The notes: generated from the sequence alone by a model not told the origin. A DNA stretch of 64,000 bases from Streptomyces antibioticus (GCF_002019855.1 NZ_CM007717.1:5195798-5259797), one strand, 5' to 3'. Shown: positions 27,141 through 36,237, counted from the stretch's first letter. Made by a program: numbers and translations.

Positions 27141-28907
27141 GTGAATCAGATGCAGGGCCGGCTCGTCGCGGGCCGTTACCGGCTGGCCGAGGCCATCGGC
27201 AGCGGCGGCATGGGCCGTGTGTGGCGCGCGCACGACGAACTGCTGCACCGGGCTGTCGCGGTGAAGGAGTTGACCGCCGCCCACTACGTCTCCGAGAGCG
27301 ACCGGGAGCGGCTCCTCGCGCGCACGCGGGCGGAGGCCCGGGCCGCGGCGCGGATCAACCACTCCGCCGTGGTCACCATCCACGACGTGCTCGACCACGA
27401 CGGCCGCCCGTGGATCGTGATGGAGCTGGTCGAGGGCCGTTCGCTGGCCGACGCGGTCACGGAGGACGGCCGGATCGAGCCCGCCGAGGCGGCCCGGATC
27501 GGCCTGTGGGTGCTGCGCGCCCTGCGCGCCGCGCACACCGCGGGCGTGCTGCACCGTGACGTCAAGCCGGGCAATGTGCTGCTCGCCGACGACGGCCGGG
27601 TCCTCCTCACCGACTTCGGCATCGCCCAGATCGAGGGTGACAGCACCATCACCCGGACCGGCGAGGTCGTCGGCTCGGTCGACTACCTCGCCCCCGAGCG
27701 GGTGCGCGGCCAGGACCCCGGTCCGGCCTCCGACCTGTGGGCGCTCGGCGCGACGCTGTACACGGCGGTCGAGGGGCGTTCGCCGTTCCGGCGGACCTCG
27801 CCGCTGACCACGCTCCAGGCCGTGGTCGAGGAGGAGGCCGACGAGACCCGGCACGCCGGTCCGCTCGGCCATGTCATCACCGCCCTGCTCCGCAAGGACC
27901 CGGCCGCCCGCCCGGCCACCGCCGAGACCGAACGGCTCCTCGCCGACGCGGCGGAGGGCCGGGGTCCGGGCGGTCCGGGCGGTCCGGGCGGCGCGCAGGT
28001 GTTCGTGCCGGCCCAGTACGGCGGCCCGGACACCGCGACCGCCGTCCCGGTCGGCCCCACAGGTCCCAACGGCCCCGCAGGCCCGGGCGGACAGACGCTC
28101 GTCGGCCCCTCGCACCACAACAGCCACAACGGCCACACCGGCCACACCGGTCAGGGCGGCCCTTCCGCGCACGTCCCCGCGCACGTCCCCGCGTACGGCG
28201 CGCCGCGTACCTCCGCGCGCCCCTCGCGGCGCCGCAGGCTGCGCACCCTGGCGCTGGTGGTCGCCGTGGCCGCGCTGGTCGGCGGCGGTACGGCGGTGGT
28301 CCTCCAGCAGTACGGCGCCGGAGGCCGTTCGCACGCCGGTGAGTCCCCGTCCCCGTCCACCTCGGCCGGTGCCTCCGCCTCCGGCACGCCGAGCGATTCG
28401 GCCAGCGCGACGCCCACCTCGCAGGACGGTCTGCCGCGCTCGTGGGAGCCGATCACCGATCCGCTCGGGTTCGGTCTTTCGCTGCCGAAGGGCTGGGAGC
28501 GCGAGCTGTTCCAGGACGACGGCGACCTCAAGCAGGTCGACTACACCCCCGACGGCGGCGAGCACTTCGTCCGGATCGCCATCGACACCTCGCCCGACTT
28601 CGACAGCGCCTACGCCCATCAGAGGGACCTCGAACAGCAGCTCCAGCGGCTGGTCGACTACAGGACGGTGACGCTGGAGGAGAACGTCTACCGCGACCGC
28701 GAGGGCTCCGAATGGGAGTACACGTGGACCGCGCTGGCCAAGGACACGGAGTTCCCCGGGCCGCGCCGGGCGATCGAGGAGGCGTACATCGCCCGCGACG
28801 GCACGGAGTACATCATCTACATGTCGTCCCCGGCCGAGGACTGGGAGCGGACGGCCGAGCAGTTCCGGTCCGTGCTCCGGAGCTGGCGGGAACCGGGCGC
28901 CTCCTGA
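27141..28907 (+). CDS. Membrane Ser/Thr protein kinase (array member 3)
   Basis: A 588-residue Hanks-type kinase with an intact active site: GSGGMGRVWRAHD, VAVKEL, HRDVKPGN (~137), DFG (~158), APERVRG and DLWALG. The domain ends near residue 270; a Gly/Pro/His-rich linker (PGGPGGPGG; HNSHNGHTGHTG) leads to one TM helix (LALVVAVAALVGGGTAVVLQQ, ~370-390) and an extracytoplasmic domain beginning GFGLSLPKGW. Start: GTG with GCGGGG about 5 bp upstream; the ATG three codons later is possible. The gap before it (27006-27140) carries a small CCCCGG/CCGGGG stem at 27086-27102. Expected targets, by analogy with the S. coelicolor cluster, are sporulation-wall proteins. Confidence 0.9.
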   Translation: MNQMQGRLVAGRYRLAEAIGSGGMGRVWRAHDELLHRAVAVKELTAAHYVSESDRERLLARTRAEARAAARINHSAVVTIHDVLDHDGRPWIVMELVEGRSLADAVTEDGRIEPAEAARIGLWVLRALRAAHTAGVLHRDVKPGNVLLADDGRVLLTDFGIAQIEGDSTITRTGEVVGSVDYLAPERVRGQDPGPASDLWALGATLYTAVEGRSPFRRTSPLTTLQAVVEEEADETRHAGPLGHVITALLRKDPAARPATAETERLLADAAEGRGPGGPGGPGGAQVFVPAQYGGPDTATAVPVGPTGPNGPAGPGGQTLVGPSHHNSHNGHTGHTGQGGPSAHVPAHVPAYGAPRTSARPSRRRRLRTLALVVAVAALVGGGTAVVLQQYGAGGRSHAGESPSPSTSAGASASGTPSDSASATPTSQDGLPRSWEPITDPLGFGLSLPKGWERELFQDDGDLKQVDYTPDGGEHFVRIAIDTSPDFDSAYAHQRDLEQQLQRLVDYRTVTLEENVYRDREGSEWEYTWTALAKDTEFPGPRRAIEEAYIARDGTEYIIYMSSPAEDWERTAEQFRSVLRSWREPGAS

Positions 28908-28965
28908 CGGTGGTTGGCCGGACGGCGACCCGGAGGCGGGGCGTCCGGTGGGGCATGATGGGCGT

Positions 28966-30597
28966 ATGGGGACCGAGGGGGACGGCGTCCGGATCATCGC
29001 GGGCCGCTACCGGCTGGAGACCAGGCTGGGGCGCGGCGGCATGGGCGTGGTCTGGCGTGCCACGGACCAACTGCTGGGACGGCGTGTCGCGGTCAAGGAG
29101 CTGATCCAGGACGACACGCTCTCCGCCGAGGAGGCGCGCGGCCGGCGCGACCGGACCCTGCGCGAGGCCCGCGCGGTGGCCCAGCTCAGCCATCCGCACA
29201 TCATCGTGGTGCACGACGTCGTCGAGGACGGCGAACGGCCGTACATCGTCATGGAACTGATCGACGGCGGCTCGCTCGCCGACCGGATCGCCGCGCACGG
29301 CCCGATCGGCGCGGACGAGGCGGCCCGTATCGGCATCGCGCTGCTGGGCGCGCTGCGCGCCGCGCACGCGGCCGGTGTCCTGCACCGCGACATCAAGCCG
29401 GCGAACGTCCTGCTCGACGGCGACAACGACCGGGTCGTCCTCACCGACTTCGGGATCGCGCAGGTCTCGGGCGCCACCACGCTCACCGAGACCGGGTCGT
29501 TCGTCGGCTCGCCCGAGTACACCGCGCCCGAGCGGATGTCGGGGGCGCGCACCGGGCCCGAGTCCGACCTGTGGTCGCTGGGGGCGCTGCTGTGCACCGC
29601 GCTGAGCGGCGAGTCGCCGTTCCGGCGCGACTCGCTGGGCGGCATCCTGCACGCCGTCGTCTTCGCCGACATCCGCACGCCCGAGCAGGCCGCGCCGCTG
29701 CTGCCGGTCGTGCGCGGGCTGCTGGAGCGGGACCCCGAGCGGCGGTTGGGGGCGGCGGAGGCGGAGCGGCTGCTGCGGGTCTTCCGCGAGACGGGGCACA
29801 CGCCGGCGCCGGTGTCGTCCGGGTACACGCCGACCCGCGAGGACCTGCCGCGCACGGCACCGGAGGCCCCCGCCCGGGAGCGGTCGCCGCGCGGGGTGCT
29901 GGTGGCCGCGCTGCTGGTCGCCGCGATGGCGGGCGCGGGCGTGTCGGCGGCGGCGCTGCTGGTGAACGGCGACGGGGGCGGCGGCGGTGGCTCGCCCACG
30001 AGTCCGGCGTCCCGGGAGACGACGAGCGCGGCGCCGGGCCCGACGGCGACCGGCTCGCACGGCGATCCGGCGACACCGTCCTCCTCGTCCGCGCGCCCCT
30101 CGTCCGGCCGTCCCGCGACCCCCGGCGCCGCCCCCGCCTCCGACGACCACGCCACCGCGCCCTCCGGCTACCGACTCGCCGTGGACCCCGCCGGGTTCTC
30201 CCTGGCCGTCCCGGAGGAGTTCACCCGGGTGCCCCAGGGGGAGCGGGTGTTCTATCTGTCGCCGGGGGAGACCTTCCGGCTCGGCATCAAGATCGCGGAC
30301 CCGGCGCCCGGCGGCCCCCTCGGCGCGATGGAGCGCGCGGCGGCCGAGGGGCCGGAGAACAACCCCGGTTACCACGACGGCAGGGTCACCGAGACCGAGC
30401 ACGACGGACACCCGGCGGCGCTCTGGGAGTTCACCTGGGACGGCTTCAGCGCGGCCGAGGGCGCCCGGCACACCTACGACCTGTGCTGGGAGGCGAACGG
30501 CAGGCTGTACGACGTGTGGGTGTCGGCGCCGGTCGGCAAGGTGCGGGAGGCGCGGGAGTACTTCGACGTCGCGGTCGGCACGTTCGTGGCCCGGTGA
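28966..30597 (+). CDS. Membrane Ser/Thr protein kinase (array member 4)
   Basis: A 543-residue kinase with all catalytic motifs: GRGGMGVVWRATD, VAVKEL, HRDIKPAN (~140), DFG (~161), APERMSG, DLWSLG. It is nearest in layout to array members 1, 3 and 5. A short linker, a TM helix (VLVAALLVAAMAGAGVSAAALLV, ~310-332), a Ser/Pro/Ala-rich stalk and the shared extracytoplasmic domain (FSLAVPEEF; ALWEFTWDGF) follow. The ATG at 28966 is chosen; it has only a weak RBS, and a GTG at 28948 is an alternative. It lies 58 bp after member 3, so co-transcription is likely. Confidence 0.9.
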   Translation: MGTEGDGVRIIAGRYRLETRLGRGGMGVVWRATDQLLGRRVAVKELIQDDTLSAEEARGRRDRTLREARAVAQLSHPHIIVVHDVVEDGERPYIVMELIDGGSLADRIAAHGPIGADEAARIGIALLGALRAAHAAGVLHRDIKPANVLLDGDNDRVVLTDFGIAQVSGATTLTETGSFVGSPEYTAPERMSGARTGPESDLWSLGALLCTALSGESPFRRDSLGGILHAVVFADIRTPEQAAPLLPVVRGLLERDPERRLGAAEAERLLRVFRETGHTPAPVSSGYTPTREDLPRTAPEAPARERSPRGVLVAALLVAAMAGAGVSAAALLVNGDGGGGGGSPTSPASRETTSAAPGPTATGSHGDPATPSSSSARPSSGRPATPGAAPASDDHATAPSGYRLAVDPAGFSLAVPEEFTRVPQGERVFYLSPGETFRLGIKIADPAPGGPLGAMERAAAEGPENNPGYHDGRVTETEHDGHPAALWEFTWDGFSAAEGARHTYDLCWEANGRLYDVWVSAPVGKVREAREYFDVAVGTFVAR

Positions 30598-30724
30598 CGT
30601 GCCCCGGTGACGTGCCCCGGCCGGTCCGGTAAATGGTGCATAAGGAACGTCACGCGTCACGGGTCTGTGACCGGTGGGGCCGCCCGGTGGATACCGGCCT
30701 GCCTGGCGCGATATGGATGGAGTC

Positions 30725-32368
30725 ATGAGCCACAACGGGGGAGTCGGCCACGAGCCCGACGACACGACGAGTTTTGTTCTGCAACCGCCGAACCCGCAGC
30801 ACGCCGTGGCGCAGTCCGCGGTGCCGCAACCCGGTGTTCCGGCCCAGCAGTTCGCACCCCCACAAGAGCCCGAGCCCGGCACCGGCCGGCTGATCGCGGG
30901 CCGCTACCGGCTGCTCGCCAAGCTCGGCCACGGCGGGATGGGCACGGTGTGGCGGGCGAAGGACGAGACGGTCGACCGTGAGGTCGCGGTCAAGGAACCC
31001 CGCGTCCCCGACCACCTTCCCGAGCGGGAACGGGCCAACGCCTACGAGCGGATGCGGCGCGAGGCCCGCGCCGCCGCCCGGCTCGACCACCCGGCGGTCG
31101 TCAACGTGCACGACGTCGCCGTCGTCGACGGCAAGCCCTGGATCGTGATGGAGCTGGTCCACGGCCGTTCCCTCGGCAGCGCCCTCCAGGAGGGCACGCT
31201 CGGCGCGCGCGAGGCCGCCACGATCGGCCTGGAGGTGCTCGGCGCGCTGGAGGCCGCCCACGCGGCGGGCATCCTGCACCGGGACGTCAAGCCGGACAAC
31301 GTCCTGCTCGGCCGGTACGACCGGGTCGTCCTCACCGACTTCGGCATCGCCCAGATCGAGGGCGAGACCAACCTGACCGACACCGGCGGCTTCGTCGGCT
31401 CGCCCGAGTACATCGCCCCGGAGCGGGTGCTGGGCCAGCGTCCCGGCCCGGCGTCCGACCTGTGGTCGCTCGGCGTGGTGCTGTACGCGGCGACGGAGGG
31501 CGTGTCGCCGTTCCGCCGCAGCAACACGCCTGCCACCCTCCAGTCCGTCCTGAACGCCGCGCCCGCGCCGCCCGCCGCCGCGCAGGGCCCCCTCGCCGAG
31601 GCCGTCAACGGGCTGCTGGAGAAGGACCCGGCGCGCCGTCCCGACGCCGCCCGGGTACGGGCCCTGCTGACGGCCGCCGCGAACCCGCCCGCACCGGCCC
31701 CGGCGCCCACCGAGGTCGTACGGCACGTCGAAGTGCCCGTGGCGCGCCGCCGGCTGGGCCTCAAGGCGTGGCTCGGGCTCGGTGCCGCGGCCGTCGCGGC
31801 GGCGGTGACGGCGTACCTGGTGCTCGCCGACCCGTTCGCCGGGCCGCTGCCGGACGACTGGAAGACGGCCGCCGAGAAGGACGTCACCGCCACCCTCGCC
31901 TTCCCCGCCGACTACCAGCGGACCGTGCCCGAGCGGGACTCCGACGACAGCCACTGGGTCAGCTACACCGACCCCAGCGGCGCGGTGTCCGTGGTGCTGA
32001 CGGTGGCCCGCAAGGCGGAGGACACCAGCAACGAGATCAAGCCGTCCGCGGCCGCCGAGATGTACGCCGACGACGCCGAGTTCACCGAGCGCGGCAGCTA
32101 CCGCCTCGACATGCCGAAGGGCGCGAAGACCGAGACCGACGACAACGTCACCTTCGAGGGCCGCAAGGCCGCCGCGAACACGGTCCGGTACACGACCGAC
32201 GACTCCCAGCACCCGCGCCCCCGTGAACTGCGGCTCTTCTACTACAAGTCCTCGGCCGGCGACATGTACAAGCTGACCGTCGCCTATCCGGGCAAGGGCG
32301 ACTTCACCGAACGCGGCCGGGAGGTGGCCCGCACGGCGATCGCCAATCTGCGGATCGACAAGCTGTAG
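30725..32368 (+). CDS. Membrane Ser/Thr protein kinase (array member 5)
   Basis: A 547-residue kinase that carries an extra N-terminal segment of ~55 residues rich in Pro/Gln before the domain (GRYRLLAKLGHGGMGTVWRAKDE). HRDVKPDN (~185), DFG (~205), APERVLG and DLWSLG are intact. The domain ends near 325; the TM helix is WLGLGAAAVAAAVTAYLVLA (~348-368). The extracytoplasmic domain (TATLAFPADYQRTVPERDSDDSHWVSYTD, FYYKSSAGDMYKLTVAYPG) is a divergent version of the module seen in the other four. Start: ATG with GGATGGAG 4-5 bp upstream. It is the last gene of the array; an aldehyde dehydrogenase operon follows after 144 bp. Confidence 0.9.
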   Translation: MSHNGGVGHEPDDTTSFVLQPPNPQHAVAQSAVPQPGVPAQQFAPPQEPEPGTGRLIAGRYRLLAKLGHGGMGTVWRAKDETVDREVAVKEPRVPDHLPERERANAYERMRREARAAARLDHPAVVNVHDVAVVDGKPWIVMELVHGRSLGSALQEGTLGAREAATIGLEVLGALEAAHAAGILHRDVKPDNVLLGRYDRVVLTDFGIAQIEGETNLTDTGGFVGSPEYIAPERVLGQRPGPASDLWSLGVVLYAATEGVSPFRRSNTPATLQSVLNAAPAPPAAAQGPLAEAVNGLLEKDPARRPDAARVRALLTAAANPPAPAPAPTEVVRHVEVPVARRRLGLKAWLGLGAAAVAAAVTAYLVLADPFAGPLPDDWKTAAEKDVTATLAFPADYQRTVPERDSDDSHWVSYTDPSGAVSVVLTVARKAEDTSNEIKPSAAAEMYADDAEFTERGSYRLDMPKGAKTETDDNVTFEGRKAAANTVRYTTDDSQHPRPRELRLFYYKSSAGDMYKLTVAYPGKGDFTERGREVARTAIANLRIDKL

Positions 32369-32422
32369 CGGGCGGGGACGGGCTGAAGCCCGGCACACAA
32401 CGTCCTGATCAGCGGCTTTGTT

Positions 32423-32438
32423 GCCAGTGAACACTGGC
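32423..32438. promoter_or_regulatory. Inverted repeat upstream of the aldehyde dehydrogenase gene
   Basis: GCCAGT-GAAC-ACTGGC, a perfect 6-bp inverted repeat 74 bp before the start codon. It is flanked by TTGTT and GGCTTGT. Its position suits an operator; the cognate regulator is not encoded nearby. Confidence 0.45.
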
Positions 32439-32512
32439 GGCTTGTGTGCGGTCGGTGAATCCCTATTACCGGCGGGTACCCAAAGTCCCTCCGGCGTCAT
32501 ACCCTGCGCGTC

Positions 32513-34144
32513 ATGACCGACTCGCAGGCCCCGGAAAAGGCCGGTATCGACCCCGGCACGGGCACCAACCCCCTCGCCCCCGCCCCCGCCGGCGTCCGCA
32601 CCGCCGCCGACGTCGTCACCCCCCAGCTCGTCGCCCAGCTCACCAAGGGCGTCGTCGGCTCCGGCCGGACCGTGAACCACACGCCGTTCACCGGCGAGGT
32701 GCTCGCCGAACTGCCCGAGTCCACTCCCGAGGACGTGGCGCGGGCGTACGAGGCGGCCCGCGCCGCCCAGGCCGTCTGGGAGCGGATCCCGGTCCGGGAG
32801 CGGGCCGCCGTCCTGCTGCGCTTCCACGATCTGGTGCTCGCCCGCCAGGCCGAGGTCCTCGACCTGATCCAGTTGGAGACCGGCAAGGCACGGCTGCACG
32901 CCCACGAGGAGGTGCAGGCCGTCGCGGTCGCCGCCCGCCACTACGGGCGCCGGGCGGCCGCCTACCTCCGGCCCAAGCGGCACGCCGGTGCCGTGCCGAC
33001 CCTGACGAAGGTCACCGAACTGCGCCACCCGCGCGGGGTCGTCGGCCAGATCGCCCCGTGGAACTACCCGCTGGAGCTGTCCGTCGGCGACGCCCTCCCG
33101 GCGCTCGTCGCGGGCAACGCGGTCGTCATGAAGCCCGACACGGAGACCTGCCTGACCGCGCTGTGGGCCCGTGACCTGCTCATCGAGGCCGGACTGCCCG
33201 CCGGTGTCTTCCAGGTCGTCCTCGGCGAGGGCCCGGTCGTCGGCCCCGAGGTCGTCCGGCACGCCGACTACGTCTCCTTCACCGGCTCCACCCGCACCGG
33301 CCGCGAGGTCGCGCAGAGCGCCGCCGCCCGGCTGGTCGGCGTCTCCCTCGAACTCGGCGGCAAGAACGCCATGCTGGTCCTCGACGACGCCGACATCGAG
33401 AAGGCCGCCGCGGGCGCGGTCCGCGCCTGCTTCTCCTCCGCCGGCCAGCTCTGCATCTCCATCGAGCGGCTCTACGTCCACGAGTCGGTCGCGGACGCCT
33501 TCCTGGAGCGCTTCGCGACCCGCACCAGGGCCATGCGCCTCGGCACCTCCCTCGCCTACGGCGCCGACATGGGATCGCTGGTGGGCGAGCGCCAGTTGGA
33601 GACCGTGACGCGGCATGTGGCCGAGGCGGTCGCCAAGGGCGCGAAGGTCGTCGCGGGCGGGGTGGCCCGCCCGGACATCGGCCCCTACTTCTACGAGCCG
33701 ACCATCCTCGACGGCGTCGCGGAGCCCATGGCGGTGTGCGCCGAGGAGACCTTCGGCCCGGTCGTCTCGGTCTACCGCTTCTCGACCGACGACGAGGCCG
33801 TCGAGCTGGCCAACGCCACGCCGTACGGCCTGAACGCCTCGGTCTGGACGAAGGACGGCCGGCGCGGCGCCGCCGTCGCCGCCCGGCTGCGCACCGGCAC
33901 GGTCAACGTCAACGAGGGCTACGCCCCGGCCTACGGCAGTGTCCAGTCCCCGATGGGCGGCATGAAGGACTCCGGACTCGGCCGCCGGCACGGCTCCGAG
34001 GGCATCCTCAAGTACACCGAGGCCCAGACGGTGGCCCGCCAGCGCCTGCTGCCGATGGCGCCCTCGCTGGGCATGGACGACGAGAAGTACGCGCAGTTCA
34101 TGAGCCGCAGCCTGAGACTGATGAAGGCGTTCCGGTTCCGGTGA
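32513..34144 (+). CDS. NAD(P)-dependent aldehyde dehydrogenase, succinate-semialdehyde type
   Basis: A 543-residue ALDH superfamily enzyme. Signatures: APWNYPLELSVGDALPALVAGNAVVMKPD (cofactor binding, ~182-210), FTGSTRTGREVA (~258), the catalytic Glu in LELGGKNAMLV (~281) and the nucleophilic Cys in SAGQLCISIERLYV (~316). The closest group by motif is succinic-semialdehyde dehydrogenase (GabD2-like), which would convert succinate semialdehyde to succinate; the substrate remains an inference. N-terminal ~40 residues are a Pro/Ala-rich extension. The stop overlaps a GTG, and the GMC oxidoreductase begins 36 bp later, so the two are one operon and may act on an alcohol-to-aldehyde-to-acid route. 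Confidence 0.9.
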   Translation: MTDSQAPEKAGIDPGTGTNPLAPAPAGVRTAADVVTPQLVAQLTKGVVGSGRTVNHTPFTGEVLAELPESTPEDVARAYEAARAAQAVWERIPVRERAAVLLRFHDLVLARQAEVLDLIQLETGKARLHAHEEVQAVAVAARHYGRRAAAYLRPKRHAGAVPTLTKVTELRHPRGVVGQIAPWNYPLELSVGDALPALVAGNAVVMKPDTETCLTALWARDLLIEAGLPAGVFQVVLGEGPVVGPEVVRHADYVSFTGSTRTGREVAQSAAARLVGVSLELGGKNAMLVLDDADIEKAAAGAVRACFSSAGQLCISIERLYVHESVADAFLERFATRTRAMRLGTSLAYGADMGSLVGERQLETVTRHVAEAVAKGAKVVAGGVARPDIGPYFYEPTILDGVAEPMAVCAEETFGPVVSVYRFSTDDEAVELANATPYGLNASVWTKDGRRGAAVAARLRTGTVNVNEGYAPAYGSVQSPMGGMKDSGLGRRHGSEGILKYTEAQTVARQRLLPMAPSLGMDDEKYAQFMSRSLRLMKAFRFR

Positions 34145-34179
34145 GCGACACCCGCACGAGACTCGACGAGGAGACACCC

Positions 34180-35958
34180 GTGCCTCAAGACGCCTACGAC
34201 TACGACGTGATCGTCGTCGGCTCCGGATTCGGCGGTTCGGTGACCGCCCTGCGCCTGACCGAGAAGGGCTACCGCGTAGGCGTCCTGGAGGCCGGCCGCC
34301 GCTGGACCCGCGAGACCCTGCCGAAGAACTCCTGGGACCTCAGGAACTACCTGTGGGCCCCGAAGCTCGGCTGCTACGGCATCCAGCGCATCCATCTGCT
34401 CGGCAACGTCATGGTCCTGGCCGGCGCGGGCGTCGGCGGCGGCTCCCTCAACTACGCCAACACCCTCTACGTCCCGCCGAAACCGTTCTTCGACGACCCC
34501 CAGTGGCGGGACATCACCGACTGGCAGGACGAGCTGAAGCCGTACTACGACCAGGCCCGGCGGATGCTCGGCGTACGGCTCAACCCGACGACCACGCCCT
34601 CGGACGTCCACCTCAAGGCGGCCGCCGAGCGCATGGGTGTCGGGGACACCTTCCACATGGCGCCGGTCGGTGTCTTCTTCGGCGACGGCGAGGACGCCGA
34701 TGGCACGGCGAAGGCCGCGCCCGGCGACACCGTCGCCGACCCCTACTTCGGCGGGGCGGGCCCGTCCCGCAAGGCGTGCACCGAGTGCGGCGAGTGCATG
34801 ACCGGCTGCCGGCACGGCGCGAAGAACACCCTGAACGAGAACTACCTGTTCCTCGCCGAGAAGGCGGGCGCGGTCGTGCACCCGCTGACGACGGTCGTCT
34901 CGGTCACCGACGACTCGCGGGGCGGCTACGCGATCGCCACCCTGCCGACCGACGACCGGCGCAAGGGGCGGGGCCGCACCTTCACGGCCCGCCGCGTCGT
35001 CCTCGCGGCCGGCACCTACGGCACCCAGACCCTGCTGCACCGGATGAAGTCGACCGGCCGGCTGCCGTATCTCTCCGACCGGCTCGGCGAGCTGACCCGC
35101 ACCAACTCCGAGGCCCTGGTGGGCGCCCAGACCGACGACCGCCGCTACCGCAGGGCGACCGGCGCGGCGAAGGTCGACTTCACCCGCGGTGTCGCCATCA
35201 CGTCGTCGGTCCACCCGGACGAGAACACCCACATCGAGCCGGTGCGCTACGGCAAGGGCTCCAACTCGATGGGCGGTCTGTCCATCCTCCAGGTGCCGTA
35301 CGCGGAGGGTTCCTCGCGGGTGGCCGGCTGGCTGGCGAACGCGGCCCGCCACCCCCTGCTGATGCTGCGCTCGCTGTCCAACCGGCGCTGGTCGGAGCGG
35401 ACCATCATCGGCCTGGTGATGCAGTCGCTGGACAACTCGCTGACGACGTATCTGAAACCGTCCGGCGTCGGCAAGGGGCTGCTCACCGCCCGTCAGGGGC
35501 ACGGCGCGCCCAACCCCAAGCAGATCAGGGCCGCCTCCGAGGCCGCCACCGCGATCGCCGCCGACATCAACGGCTTCGCCGGCTCCAACGTGGGCGAGCT
35601 GATGGGCACTCCGCTCACCGCGCACTTCCTGGGCGGCTGTCCGATCGGCGACTCCCGCGAGACGGGTGTCATCGACCCGTACCACCGGCTGTACGGCCAT
35701 CCCGGGATCTCGGTGGTGGACGGCGCCGCGGTCTCCGCGAACCTGGGGGTGAACCCCTCGCTGACCATCACCGCCCAGGCCGAGCGCGCGATGTCGTACT
35801 GGCCGAACAACGGCGAGGCGGACCCGCGCCCGGAGCAGGGGGAGCCGTACGAGCGGCTGCGGCCGGTGGAGCCCGCCGCACCGGCGGTTCCGGAGGACGC
35901 CTTCGGCGCGCTGCGGCTGCCGTTCCTGGGGATGCCGGCGGTGCCGCCCAAGGAGTGA
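34180..35958 (+). CDS. GMC-family FAD oxidoreductase (cholesterol-oxidase-like) with Cys cluster
   Basis: A 592-residue flavoprotein. The FAD-binding motif VVGSGFGGSVTALRL lies at ~11-25, AGAGVGGGSLNYANTLYVPP follows (~89), and the C-terminal GMC signature is NLGVNPSLTITAQAERAM. The family oxidises alcohols such as sterols and passes electrons to oxygen or another acceptor. Around residues 200-210 is KACTECGECMTGCRHGAKNTL, a CxxCxxCxxxC arrangement like that of a 4Fe-4S ferredoxin centre. Start: GTG with GACGAGGAG 7 bp upstream; a GTG at 34141, overlapping the ALDH stop, is an alternative. It ends 30 bp before a terminator. Confidence 0.88.
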   Translation: MPQDAYDYDVIVVGSGFGGSVTALRLTEKGYRVGVLEAGRRWTRETLPKNSWDLRNYLWAPKLGCYGIQRIHLLGNVMVLAGAGVGGGSLNYANTLYVPPKPFFDDPQWRDITDWQDELKPYYDQARRMLGVRLNPTTTPSDVHLKAAAERMGVGDTFHMAPVGVFFGDGEDADGTAKAAPGDTVADPYFGGAGPSRKACTECGECMTGCRHGAKNTLNENYLFLAEKAGAVVHPLTTVVSVTDDSRGGYAIATLPTDDRRKGRGRTFTARRVVLAAGTYGTQTLLHRMKSTGRLPYLSDRLGELTRTNSEALVGAQTDDRRYRRATGAAKVDFTRGVAITSSVHPDENTHIEPVRYGKGSNSMGGLSILQVPYAEGSSRVAGWLANAARHPLLMLRSLSNRRWSERTIIGLVMQSLDNSLTTYLKPSGVGKGLLTARQGHGAPNPKQIRAASEAATAIAADINGFAGSNVGELMGTPLTAHFLGGCPIGDSRETGVIDPYHRLYGHPGISVVDGAAVSANLGVNPSLTITAQAERAMSYWPNNGEADPRPEQGEPYERLRPVEPAAPAVPEDAFGALRLPFLGMPAVPPKE

Positions 35959-35987
35959 CACCGGTGGCCCGGTGGTGACACACGACC

Positions 35988-36023
35988 AAGGGACCTGCGC
36001 CCCCCTCCGAGCGCAGGTCCCTT
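35988..36023 (+). terminator. Terminator of the ALDH-GMC operon
   Basis: AAGGGACCTGCGC and GCGCAGGTCCCTT form a perfect 13-bp stem with a 10-base loop, 30 bp after the GMC stop. Confidence 0.9.
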
Positions 36024-36054
36024 CGTCATGCCGTTCAAGTCGTGTTCCGTCGGC

Positions 36055-36237
36055 CTTGGCGGAGACGGAAGTGGTCCTTGTTCCGGTATTCGGTAGGTGT
36101 GACCGGCGAAGTCCCCGGGGAGTTGCGTCGTCCTCACAGATTCTTTATGTGAGGTGGGTCACACCCGAAGGGGCCTGGGTGCGGCAGGGGGTCCGGGCAT
36201 GACGAAGGGCCCCGTGGGACGGATCCACGGGGCCCTT
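36055..36237 (+). ncRNA. Candidate structured small RNA between two terminators
   Basis: The interval between terminators at 35988-36023 and 36205-36237 has no credible gene but is rich in complementary segments. GGTGTGACC (36096-36104) matches GGTCACACC (36157-36165), and inside them CCTCACA (36132-36138) pairs with TGTGAGG (36148-36154). A terminator with no gene in front of it suggests a short transcript. The 5' end is a guess and no clear promoter is visible, so this is tentative. Confidence 0.3.
36205..36237. terminator. Orphan terminator
   Basis: AAGGGCCCCGTGG and CCACGGGGCCCTT form a 13-bp perfect stem with a 7-base loop; CTTCACC follows. No protein gene ends just upstream on either strand within 245 bp on the plus and 400 bp on the minus strand. 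Confidence 0.85.

Noticed and set aside
22336-32368. The kinase array as an acquired phage-defence or novel island
   Set aside because: Base composition and flanking genes match the core chromosome, and, as I recall it, the same five-gene cluster exists in S. coelicolor.
30650-34177. A 1175-codon minus-strand open frame across kinase 5 and the aldehyde dehydrogenase
   Set aside because: It lies wholly opposite two well-supported genes and has no RBS or recognisable domain.
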